64,000 nucleotides of DNA from Verrucomicrobiota bacterium (GTDB lineage: Bacteria > Verrucomicrobiota > Verrucomicrobiia > Opitutales > Opitutaceae), in the NCBI GenBank assembly GCA_023432225.1, contig JAEYUW010000016.1, forward strand, positions 62,001-126,000, given 5' to 3'. Made by a program: the position numbers and the translations under genes. The notes beneath the pieces are model-generated. The model was not told the origin of the DNA. It was given only the letters and a program-made list of their open reading frames with translations, and searched no databases. Shown here one piece after another: positions 52,336 to 59,925 of this stretch (position 1 is the first letter of the stretch; each line of letters begins with the position of its first letter).

Positions 52336-52610
52336 ACCCGAGGGGCGCGCGCGTATGGGAAGAGTGGAAGAGAAGCTCCGGCCGCGGCGACGAGGGGGCG
52401 CGTGCGGGCGCAACGCGTCGTCGCGGCCGGAGTGCAGTTCACGGGTTCCTTAACGCTAACCTTGGACAAAGTCGCCGCCGTGTCCGGGCCGCAACACGCC
52501 GCGCCCGCGCCGGCGGAGGCCGGGGCAGGAGAGTTGCGGCGGGCGGTGACGAGCGTCGTGGACACGGCGGGAAGCGGAATGAGGCGTGCGTGAGCGCGCG
52601 GGCCTACGGT
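52336..52610. other. region between nirK and nirV
   Basis: About 275 bp with no convincing gene. In the nirV direction the frame stays open, but the residues are proline- and alanine-rich and not conserved-looking. No Fnr-type box is seen. Confidence 0.45.
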
Positions 52611-54140
52611 TTAGTTGCTGCGGGCTTCGTTGCGAATGGCCTTCACGTGGTCGGCCTTGAAGGCGTCGCCTTGATTGCCCCACGAGTTGTAGACGTAGGT
52701 GAGAACGTCGGCGACCTGCTGATCGGTGAGAGCGGCTTCCTGCGGCGGCATGGCGCTGTCGTAGGTCTTGCCGTTGACGGTGACAGGACCGGTGAGGCCC
52801 TTCAGCACGACGCGGACGGCGCGGTCGCGGTCGGCGAGCATGTAGTCGGATTGCGCGAGCGGCGGGAAGACGGCGGGCAGGCCCTTGCCGTCGGGTTGGT
52901 GGCAGGCGAAGCAGAGGCCCATGTAGACCTGTTTGCCCTTTTCGATCTGCATTTCCTTCGTGAGGCCGGCGATGGCGGGATTGTTTTGGATCTCGGCGGC
53001 GATCTTGGCCTTCAGCTCGGCTTCGCGTTTCGCGGAGTCGGAGCCAGCCTCGGCGGCGGCACCGAAATAAACCGCGTCGATTTCCTTGCCGGAGTAAGTG
53101 ACGCGATCTTCGGCGCCGTTGACCTTGATCATGCCGAGCGCGCCTTTGTTGAAGGCACGGGTGAGCGAGTGATCGACGAGCACGTAGGTGCCGGGGACGT
53201 CGACCTTGAACTCGACGACCGCGGCGCCGCCGGAGGGCACGAGCGTGGTCTGGACGTTGGCGTTGGGCAGGCTGAGGCCGGCCTCGGGATAGACCTTGTC
53301 GAAGATTTCGCCGATGATGTGGAAGGAGGAGGTGACGTTCGGGCCGCCGACGCCGAAGTAGAGGCGGACGTGTTCGCCGACGTTGGCGGTGATGGCCTTG
53401 TCGCCGACGAGGGAGCCGACGGAGCCGTTGAACACGACGTAGGGCGGACGCTCGTCGATGGCCTTGGCCATGTCGAAGGATTGCAGGCCTTCCTCGCCGT
53501 AGCGGCCGGTGGTGTAGAACTCGCCCTGCATGACGTAGTATTCCTTGTCGACCTTGGGCAGACCGTCCTTCGGCTCGACGAGGATGAGGCCATACATGCC
53601 GTTGCCGATGTGCATCGGGACGGGCGCGGTCGCGCAGTGATAAACGTAGAGGCCGGGATTCAGCGCCTTGAAGGTGAATTGCGAGCTGTGACCCGGCGCG
53701 GTGAACGTCGACGCGGCGCCGCCGCCGGGGCCGGTGACGGCGTGAAGGTCGATGTTGTGCGGGAGCTTCGAGGACGGGTGGTTGTCGAGGTGGAACTCCA
53801 CGACGTCGCCTTCGCGAATGCGGATAAAGGAGCCCGGGACGCTGCCGCCGTAGGTCCAGAAGGTGTATTCGACACCGTCGGCGAGACGGCCGACCATCTC
53901 GCGGACTTCGAGGTGGACGACGACGCGCGCGGCGTATTTGCGCGTGATGGCGGGCGGAACGTGCGGGGGGGCGGTGAGGATGGCCTGTTCGACGGGCATC
54001 GCCTGAACTTCAGGCGGGAGGATGACGAGACCCTTGGCGTCGGTCGGGCCTTCGTTGGCGCCGGCGAGGGTGGCGGTGAAGAGCGCGGCGGCCAAAGCAA
54101 GGCCAGCCGTCGCGAGGACGGTGATGCGTGGATGTTTCAT
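52611..54140 (-). CDS. nirK: copper nitrite reductase fused to cytochrome c
   Basis: A 509-residue periplasmic enzyme that reduces nitrite to NO. After a signal peptide come two cupredoxin domains. Type 1 copper ligands are H128, C169, H177 and M182; type 2 ligands are H133, H168 and H324; the catalytic pair is D131 and H274. A C-terminal cytochrome c domain has C410-x2-CH and a methionine ligand candidate in SAMPPQ. Such NirK-cytochrome fusions accept electrons directly through the attached heme. ATG 54140 begins the signal peptide; ATG 54200 is also in frame. An Fnr/Dnr box lies upstream. Confidence 0.95.
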   Translation of the reverse strand: MKHPRITVLATAGLALAAALFTATLAGANEGPTDAKGLVILPPEVQAMPVEQAILTAPPHVPPAITRKYAARVVVHLEVREMVGRLADGVEYTFWTYGGSVPGSFIRIREGDVVEFHLDNHPSSKLPHNIDLHAVTGPGGGAASTFTAPGHSSQFTFKALNPGLYVYHCATAPVPMHIGNGMYGLILVEPKDGLPKVDKEYYVMQGEFYTTGRYGEEGLQSFDMAKAIDERPPYVVFNGSVGSLVGDKAITANVGEHVRLYFGVGGPNVTSSFHIIGEIFDKVYPEAGLSLPNANVQTTLVPSGGAAVVEFKVDVPGTYVLVDHSLTRAFNKGALGMIKVNGAEDRVTYSGKEIDAVYFGAAAEAGSDSAKREAELKAKIAAEIQNNPAIAGLTKEMQIEKGKQVYMGLCFACHQPDGKGLPAVFPPLAQSDYMLADRDRAVRVVLKGLTGPVTVNGKTYDSAMPPQEAALTDQQVADVLTYVYNSWGNQGDAFKADHVKAIRNEARSN

Positions 54141-54230
54141 CGTGGAAAAGCGAGCGTAGCCGCGAGTGGGGGTTTCGGCGTGGTGAGCTTTGCGATTCAT
54201 GGCGTGAGTTTTGTCGGGGCTTATGTCGAC

Positions 54231-54272
54231 ACAGTAACCTGCCGCGGGCCGGCGCGCCTTGATGCGAGTCAA
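54231..54272 (-). promoter_or_regulatory. Fnr/Dnr-type box and -10 for nirK
   Basis: TTGATGCGAGTCAA at 54259-54272 with TACTGT on the minus strand at 54231-54236, centres 32 bp apart. Predicted transcript start near 54224, leaving a leader of about 84 nt to ATG 54140. Confidence 0.8.
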
Positions 54273-54296
54273 GCGCGCGCGATTTTCGCCGGCGTC

Positions 54297-55247
54297 TCAG
54301 CGCCAGGCGTAAGCGACGGCAAGGCCTGCGAGATACGTCAGGCCGAGAACCGCTTCGAGCATGCCGATGCGCTTGGCGCTCCACACGGGGGCAAGTGGTG
54401 AGAGGAAAAGCGCGGAGCGCGCGACCAGCAGTGCAACGAAGGCGCACGCGAGCGCCGGGATCTGGTGGAAGGTTGCGAGCGCGGTGACGCCGAGGAGCGA
54501 CGCGCCTGCGCTGAGCAGCGCGGGCCGGACGCTCGCGGACTGGCCCTTGGCCGAGCGCACGTAGCTGCGCACGGTCAGCACGGTCGGGATGCTGCGCGCG
54601 AGCATCAACGCAGCGAGACCGAGGGCCGGGCCAGCCGCCCAGCCGGCGAGCGTAGCGAAGGCGGCGGGGACGAGGGCGAACGCGGTGCAGCCCGCGAGTT
54701 CCGCTTCCGCCTCGCGCATCTCGCCGCGGAGATCAAACCAGAGAAACGCGCCGCCGAACGGCAGTGCGAGCAGCAGCGGCCAGAGCGAATAGGCGCCGGT
54801 CCAAAATTGCTTATTAAGCAAAGATGGAGCATGCGACTCAGCGGTCGCTTCCCTCTGAGATTCGAGAGCGGCAGAATCAGGGCAGGAGCTATTTTGCGTA
54901 TTAAGCAATTTAGCTGAATGGGGCGCAGAGACTGGAGAGGCGTCGTTGGTGGTGCTGGCGAGCAGCAGCGCGGTGATGGCCAGGGTGGCGAACGCGAGGA
55001 CCCAGCGCCACGCGGCGGCGCGGCGGGTGTCGGTGGCAGGCAGGGTGCACGCGAGTTTCAGCGGACGGCGCGTGAAGAAACCGGCACCGACCGCGAGCGC
55101 GAGCCACGCGCCGGCGTGCGAGGGCGCGACGAGCAGGCCGAGCGCGACGGGTTCGAGCGCGAGCGACCAGCTGCCGTGCTCGCGCGGCATCACGAGCGAA
55201 CGGAAGGAAGTGTTCGGAGCCGCGGATGGAGGCGTGGGCGTGGACAT
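54297..55247 (-). CDS. YwiC-like integral membrane protein
   Basis: A 316-residue protein with about eight hydrophobic segments and the YwiC family opening VMPREHGSWSLALEPVALG. YwiC was named from the Bacillus nitrate-respiration region next to fnr and narG; its function is unknown. Residues about 105-150 form a hydrophilic, less GC-rich insertion bounded by two TTGCTTA-type palindromes and do not resemble the rest of the protein. An Fnr/Dnr box lies 42.5 bp before the ATG. Confidence 0.75.
   Translation of the reverse strand: MSTPTPPSAAPNTSFRSLVMPREHGSWSLALEPVALGLLVAPSHAGAWLALAVGAGFFTRRPLKLACTLPATDTRRAAAWRWVLAFATLAITALLLASTTNDASPVSAPHSAKLLNTQNSSCPDSAALESQREATAESHAPSLLNKQFWTGAYSLWPLLLALPFGGAFLWFDLRGEMREAEAELAGCTAFALVPAAFATLAGWAAGPALGLAALMLARSIPTVLTVRSYVRSAKGQSASVRPALLSAGASLLGVTALATFHQIPALACAFVALLVARSALFLSPLAPVWSAKRIGMLEAVLGLTYLAGLAVAYAWR
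54807..54908. repeat. twin TTGCTTA palindromes inside the ywiC-like gene
   Basis: A perfect 15-nt palindrome TTGCTTATTAAGCAA at 54807-54821 and the near copy TTGCGTATTAAGCAA at 54894-54908, centres 87 bp apart (29 codons). The segment between is translated in-frame as an extra loop. Confidence 0.75.
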
Positions 55248-55254
55248 GCCGGAG

Positions 55255-55296
55255 ACTATCGCGCGAAAGGAGGGCGAGTGCCTTGAGGCAGGTCAA
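55255..55296 (-). promoter_or_regulatory. Fnr/Dnr-type box and -10 for the ywiC-like gene
   Basis: TTGAGGCAGGTCAA at 55283-55296 and GATAGT on the minus strand at 55255-55260, centres 32 bp apart. The predicted start lies within a few bases of the ATG, so the leader would be very short. Confidence 0.65.
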
Positions 55297-55686
55297 GAAG
55301 CGTGCGGTAGGGCGAGTCGTCCTCGACGGGCCGCAGAGGCAAGGTGGGTTGACGCTGGCGGCTAGGATACGATGAGTCTCAAATCACTCGATTGTCCGCG
55401 GGCCGTGCGGTCCGGCTGCTGCAAACCTGAATCGCGCCGTCGCGCCTCCTGCCCGGATTTCGCGGTCGAAATATTCCTTCGCGTGCGCGCCCCGGGGCGC
55501 GCGGGGCAACGGACATCACGCGGCAGGATGAATGTTCTCAGTTGGATCCGCTGGCTAACAGGCGCGATTCGGTTGGCGCGTCTTTTATGGAAGATCGTTC
55601 GATGTTTGCCGGAAGGCTGATCGCGGCTCGTCGGGGACGACTCGCCCTACCTTCCGGAAATGTGGGCGGACACCGGTGTCCGCGGC
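55297..55686. other. intergenic region, no gene seen
   Basis: About 390 bp between the nitrogen cluster and the aromatic amino-acid genes. Short open frames exist but none has a credible start site or protein-like composition. No promoter or repeat was identified with confidence. Confidence 0.45.
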
Positions 55687-56499
55687 TCAGAGCAGCCCGC
55701 GCTCTTTCGACCAACGCACGAACTCGCTCTCCAGTTGGTCGAAGGAGTCGATGACGAAGAGCGGGTCCTGGAAGTGCCAGATGTCGTAGGCCTGCTGCGC
55801 GAGGCGCTCGGGAGCGTAAGGGATTTTCGTCACCTTGTCGGTGAGGCAGTGCTGCGTCTCACCGGAGGAGGAGATGATGCCGTTGCCGTAGATGCGGAGG
55901 CCGGACGGATTTTTGATCAGGCCGAACTCGACCGTGAACCAATAGATGCGCGTGAGGCCTTCCTCGGTCGCGGTGTCTTTGCAGGCGAGTGCGGCTTGGC
56001 CGATCTTCTGATAAAAGTCCGCGAAGCGCGGATGCACGATCATCGGGGTGTGGCCGAAGATGTCGTGGAAGCAGTCGGGTGCGGGCGTGTAGTCGAGTTC
56101 GCTGCGGGCGCGGATGTAGTCGGTGGACGGGAAGACGCGGTTCGCGAGGTAAGTGAAGAAATCGTGCGCATCGAGCAGGCCGGGTGTGCGCGCGACGCGC
56201 CAGCCGGTGGCCTTCTCCAGTTTGCGCGAGACATCGGCGAGCGCGGGAATGCGATCGTGTTCGAGATCGAGGGTGCGCAGGCCGGTGAGGTATTCGTCAG
56301 CGGCGCGGCCGGGGAGGAGCGTCTGCATGCGCGCGTAGAGCGTGCGCCAGACGTCCTGTTCTTCGGTCGAGTAGTTGGGGTATTTGCACTCGGCACCGAT
56401 GGGGAGCGGCTTGACGAGCTTGTGGGGAATGCAGCGCGGGTCACTGCCGTCCTGCGTGGGGGTTTCAGGATGGTCGGTCGTGGAAGCCGTTGGGGTCAT
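55687..56499 (-). CDS. phhA: phenylalanine 4-monooxygenase
   Basis: A 270-residue non-heme iron, pterin-dependent hydroxylase that converts phenylalanine to tyrosine. The iron ligands are H145 and H150 in CFHDIFGHTPMI and E191 in YWFTVEFGLI. Length matches the single-domain bacterial enzyme, without a regulatory ACT domain. It feeds the HPPD and homogentisate dioxygenase genes a few kb to the right. Confidence 0.95.
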   Translation of the reverse strand: MTPTASTTDHPETPTQDGSDPRCIPHKLVKPLPIGAECKYPNYSTEEQDVWRTLYARMQTLLPGRAADEYLTGLRTLDLEHDRIPALADVSRKLEKATGWRVARTPGLLDAHDFFTYLANRVFPSTDYIRARSELDYTPAPDCFHDIFGHTPMIVHPRFADFYQKIGQAALACKDTATEEGLTRIYWFTVEFGLIKNPSGLRIYGNGIISSSGETQHCLTDKVTKIPYAPERLAQQAYDIWHFQDPLFVIDSFDQLESEFVRWSKERGLL

Positions 56500-56652
56500 G
56501 GCGTGGGTTGGCTGCCACCTGATTTAGCCAGGTCCGTTTATGACACCACCGGAAAGCGGTAGTCCGAAAGGAGGAAAGTGAGGCCGGAGGACGGCGCTCC
56601 CTCTCGTTCTCTTATTGAGCCTTGGCTTAAACAAATGAAAAAGCCCTTTGGC

Positions 56653-56719
56653 GTAGGACCGGTTTTAACCGGTCCCGGATTGGGCGGCGCGGCGTTCTTG
56701 GGCCGGATGAATCCGGCCC
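56653..56719. repeat. paired GGCCGG palindromes
   Basis: GTAGGACCGGTTTTAACCGG with trailing TCCC at 56653-56676 and the mirror unit GGGCCGGATGAATCCGGCCC followed by TAC at 56700-56719. The rest of the 56500-56809 gap shows no gene. Confidence 0.8.
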
Positions 56720-56809
56720 TACTTTCGCCCGGCACCTAGAACGATGGGCGCGTTGCGATCGTCTGTTCGCGAAATCTAGTGATTGGCTCTCCGCTTCCCG
56801 TTCTTGGCG

Positions 56810-57757
56810 TCAGCTGGCGGCGACGGGCGGGCGCGGGGCTTTGCGGCGTTCGACGCCGTCCCACGGTTTGGGCTTCAGTTGCAGTTCCTCGAGGAAGCGC
56901 AGCGGAATCTTGGCGGCGAGGTAGATCAGGGGGGCGCCGGCGAGGACGGCGAGCGCGGAGGTGTTGGGCGTGAAGCCGCCGAAGATCGCGGCCGAAATCG
57001 ACATAAGAAGAATCACGACCCATGCGAGCGCGCTGGCGAGGAAGGGGCAGAGCAGCACTTTCAGCCAGCGGCGAGCGGGGCGAGCAGACGTCCATAGCGC
57101 CACAGCGGAAAGCGCGAACGTGCCGCTGAAAAGCAGGAAGCTGACGGTGCCGGACGTGAGCGTGCGGCGGAAAAGATGCGCCGTGGCGTCGGGAACGCCG
57201 AGGATTTTGGTGACGAGCCGGCCGAGGCGAACGCTCGCGGGCGGCACTTCGAAGGGAGTGTCGTCGGAATAGAGTCGGGTGAAGCGGCGCGATTCGATCG
57301 CGCGATGACGTTCGAGATACGCTGCGGCGCGGGCCTCGCGCTGAGCGCTAGTCGCGCGGCGCAGGGCGGAACTACGCACGGTCAGGGGCTGGCCGTTTGA
57401 GTCGACGCCGATGAATTCCGGAAAGTCCGCCCGCAGGTGCTCGCGGGCGGCGGTGATGTTGAACGGCTCGGTGAGGGAGAACAGGCCCCAGCCGTATTGG
57501 GTCTCGGAGAGGCGGGCGGCAAACGCGTCGAGCAGCGCCGTCGGGTGCTGCTCGAGCGCGATGGAAGTGAGTTGGTAATTAATGCGCGTCCACACCGGAC
57601 CGAAGCGCGGCGACACGCGATCGGCGACGAAGACGAGGGCTAGTCCGACGAGCAGAAACACCGCCGACAAACGGAGTTCGCGGAGGAATTCGTGACGCAG
57701 CCAAACACGGAACGAGGAAGGCGTGGGTGTTGGCGGCGGAGTGGGCGCGGCGCTCAT
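56810..57757 (-). CDS. membrane protein of unknown function
   Basis: A 315-residue protein with one N-terminal membrane helix (about 31-47), a soluble domain of about 150 residues, and three C-terminal helices (about 200-290), ending with a basic tail. The soluble part (FPEFIGVDSNGQPLTVRS) lies where a periplasmic sensor-like domain would be, but no family is recognised. ATG 57757 is preferred to an upstream frame extension of 12 codons. Confidence 0.6.
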   Translation of the reverse strand: MSAAPTPPPTPTPSSFRVWLRHEFLRELRLSAVFLLVGLALVFVADRVSPRFGPVWTRINYQLTSIALEQHPTALLDAFAARLSETQYGWGLFSLTEPFNITAAREHLRADFPEFIGVDSNGQPLTVRSSALRRATSAQREARAAAYLERHRAIESRRFTRLYSDDTPFEVPPASVRLGRLVTKILGVPDATAHLFRRTLTSGTVSFLLFSGTFALSAVALWTSARPARRWLKVLLCPFLASALAWVVILLMSISAAIFGGFTPNTSALAVLAGAPLIYLAAKIPLRFLEELQLKPKPWDGVERRKAPRPPVAAS

Positions 57758-57836
57758 GCGCGGGGAGCAAGGCAGATTCGCGGCGCGATGCAATGCCGCG
57801 AGCGGGGTTTTCGCGGTCGGCGCGCGGGTGCGTCAA

Positions 57837-58427
57837 TCAGCGATTGAGCAGCGCGGCGACGCGCGTGCGGCCGCGCACTCCGAGCTTGGTGAAGATGGCG
57901 GCGAGTTGGGTCTTGATCGTGAGCGGGCTGCGCCGGAGTTCGGTGGCGATCTCCGCCGTGCGCAGACCTTCGCGCACGCGCATCGCGACTTCGCGCTCGC
58001 GTTCCGAGAGGCGCGCGAGAAGCGCCACGGCACCGGGAGAGAGAGGACGGTGGCGATCGCCGCGCGGGCGGCGGTAGTCGAGCTGGATGTGAAAGGCGTG
58101 GCCGGCTTCGGTGATGCGCGCCTGCTGAAGTTTGATGCGCGCGTGCAGGCCGCGCGCGTTGTCGGAGACGACCTTCACCGGATCGGCGGTGGGGTCGTCG
58201 CGCAATTGGACGCAGGCCTCGGCGAGCACGGGCGGCACTTTGAACGTCGAGCGCGCGCGCATGGCGGCGGCGTGGCGTTCGCCATGGTTCCACACCGCAC
58301 AGGCGCGCGCGGCCTCTTCGTTGAACCACAGCGGCTGGCACTGGGCGTCGAGCAGCAACAGGCCGACGGGCACGTCTTCCAGCATCGTGAGCACGTGATC
58401 GAGGAGCGCAGGAGCGAGAGTGGCCAT
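57837..58427 (-). CDS. LuxR-type transcriptional regulator with PAS-like domain
   Basis: A 196-residue regulator. The N-terminal part (about 10-115) looks like a PAS domain (DVPVGLLLLDAQCQPLWFNEEA). The C-terminus is a LuxR helix-turn-helix: LSEREREVAMRVREGLRTA followed by EIATELRRSPLTIKTQLAAIF. It is divergent from the HPPD gene across about 140 bp, so it may control the tyrosine pathway. There is no phosphoacceptor receiver domain. Confidence 0.85.
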   Translation of the reverse strand: MATLAPALLDHVLTMLEDVPVGLLLLDAQCQPLWFNEEAARACAVWNHGERHAAAMRARSTFKVPPVLAEACVQLRDDPTADPVKVVSDNARGLHARIKLQQARITEAGHAFHIQLDYRRPRGDRHRPLSPGAVALLARLSEREREVAMRVREGLRTAEIATELRRSPLTIKTQLAAIFTKLGVRGRTRVAALLNR

Positions 58428-58570
58428 GGTGGGTTTAGCCCTCGAACGTAGGGACGCGAACCGGGCTGGGGCAAGGGATTACTCCGTTCGGGCTATGGAC
58501 CGCGGAACGCTTCGCGGCTATGGTCTGCGCACCCCCACGCCTCCACGCCTGCTGTCCTTGGTGACTTTCC

Positions 58571-59686
58571 ATGAGCAGAACTTTCTTCGATAAGCCCGTT
58601 GAACGCAAAACCGCCGCGAATCCGCTCGGTTTAAAACAATTCGATCACATCGAATTCTGGGTCGATAACGCCGACCAGTGGCGCGACTTCTTCGTGCAGA
58701 AATACGGCATGGTGCCGCGCGCCTACGGTGACAATTCCACCGGCCTGCACGGACGCCGCGCGCATCTGGTCGGGCAGGGGCGCGTGAATTTTCTCGTGAC
58801 CGAGCCGCAGGGCGCGGGCCCGGAGGCGGACGCCGTGCGCGCGCATCTCGAGAAGCACGGTTGCGGCGTGCGCGACGTGGCGTTCCGCGTGAAGGACGCG
58901 CAGCATGCCTTCACCGAGGCCCAGCGGCGCGGCGCGAATCCCGCGAAGGAGTTTTTCGCCGACGACTTCGTGGCGGGCGCGGCCATCGCGGCCTACGGCG
59001 ACACGATCCACAGCTTCATCGAGCGCAAGAAGCAGGGCGAGTTTCTGCCCGGTTTCCAGAACGTCGCCGGTGGCATCGACGACCGCGATATCAACTTCGC
59101 GATGATCGACCACATCGTCGCCAACGTGGAGCGCATGGACGAGTGGGTGACGTTCTACGAACAGGTGTTCGGTCTGGATCTGTTCATGCACTTCGACATC
59201 AACACGGGCCGTTCGGCGCTGATGTCGAAAGTCGTCAGCTCGACCGACGGCTGGATCAAGATGCCGATCAACGAGCCGTCGTCGGCCAACTCGCAGATCC
59301 AGGAATTTCTCGACCAATACAACGGCCCCGGCGTCCAACACATCGCCCTGCTCACGCCGAACATCATCTCGACGATCGACGAGATGCGGAAGATGGGGCA
59401 GGAGTTTCTCGACGTGCCGGACAGCTACTACGACGAGAACTTCGAGGAACGCGTGGGCAAGATCGACGAGGACAAGGAGACGCTCCGACCGCTGCGCATC
59501 CTCGTCGATCGCGACAACGAGACCGGTTACCTGCTGCAGCTTTTTACCAAGTGCGTCTTCGCGCGCCCGACACTCTTCTTCGAGGTCATCCAGCGCAAAG
59601 GCACCTCGATGGGCTTCGGCGAGGGCAACTTCCGCGCCCTGTTCGAGGCCATCGAACGCGAACAGATGAAGCGCGGCACGCTCTGA
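58571..59686 (+). CDS. hpd: 4-hydroxyphenylpyruvate dioxygenase
   Basis: A 371-residue Fe(II) dioxygenase that makes homogentisate from 4-hydroxyphenylpyruvate. Both vicinal-oxygen-chelate halves are visible (FDHIEFWVDNADQWRDFF and MIDHIVANVERMDEWVTFY). The iron ligands are the histidines in MIDHIVAN and GVQHIALLT and the glutamate in TLFFEVIQRKG. The C-terminal helix motif GFGEGNFRALFEAIEREQ is complete. Confidence 0.95.
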   Translation: MSRTFFDKPVERKTAANPLGLKQFDHIEFWVDNADQWRDFFVQKYGMVPRAYGDNSTGLHGRRAHLVGQGRVNFLVTEPQGAGPEADAVRAHLEKHGCGVRDVAFRVKDAQHAFTEAQRRGANPAKEFFADDFVAGAAIAAYGDTIHSFIERKKQGEFLPGFQNVAGGIDDRDINFAMIDHIVANVERMDEWVTFYEQVFGLDLFMHFDINTGRSALMSKVVSSTDGWIKMPINEPSSANSQIQEFLDQYNGPGVQHIALLTPNIISTIDEMRKMGQEFLDVPDSYYDENFEERVGKIDEDKETLRPLRILVDRDNETGYLLQLFTKCVFARPTLFFEVIQRKGTSMGFGEGNFRALFEAIEREQMKRGTL

Positions 59687-59692
59687 GAATTT

Positions 59693-59796
59693 CGTCGCAG
59701 GCGGGAGCAGCTTTTCGCGGCTGACTACCCCCAGCCACCTAAAGCCAGGCAGACACAACACACGCAACACAACACCCCCGGCTCCCGCCTGCGACG
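59693..59796. repeat. 16-bp inverted repeat downstream of hpd
   Basis: CGTCGCAGGCGGGAGC at 59693-59708 and its exact inverse at 59781-59796, separated by 72 bp. It starts 6 bp after the hpd stop and lies between hpd and the hmgA leader. Confidence 0.75.
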
Positions 59797-59808
59797 ATCC
59801 TCTGCGGA

Positions 59809-59919
59809 ATTTTCGATTTTGGATTCTCGATTTTTGATTGGTTGGGAATCCACGCGTGCAATCCCAGCGCGCGCCAAACCGGTCTGAAATCGAAAATCGA
59901 GAATCCAAAATCGAAAAAT
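59809..59919. repeat. A/T-rich inverted repeat ending just before hmgA
   Basis: Arms of about 30 nt (left with TTTTCGATTTTGGATTC, right with GAATCCAAAATCGAAAA) pair almost completely around a 46-bp loop. The right arm ends 6 nt before the hmgA ATG, where a ribosome-binding site should be, and no Shine-Dalgarno sequence is visible. The same sequence family occurs inside nirV. Confidence 0.8.
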
Positions 59920-59925
59920 CTCACG

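Noticed and set aside
52590..54401. 603-codon plus-strand frame opposite nirK
   Set aside because: It mirrors nirK, whose copper and heme ligands are all intact in the minus frame.
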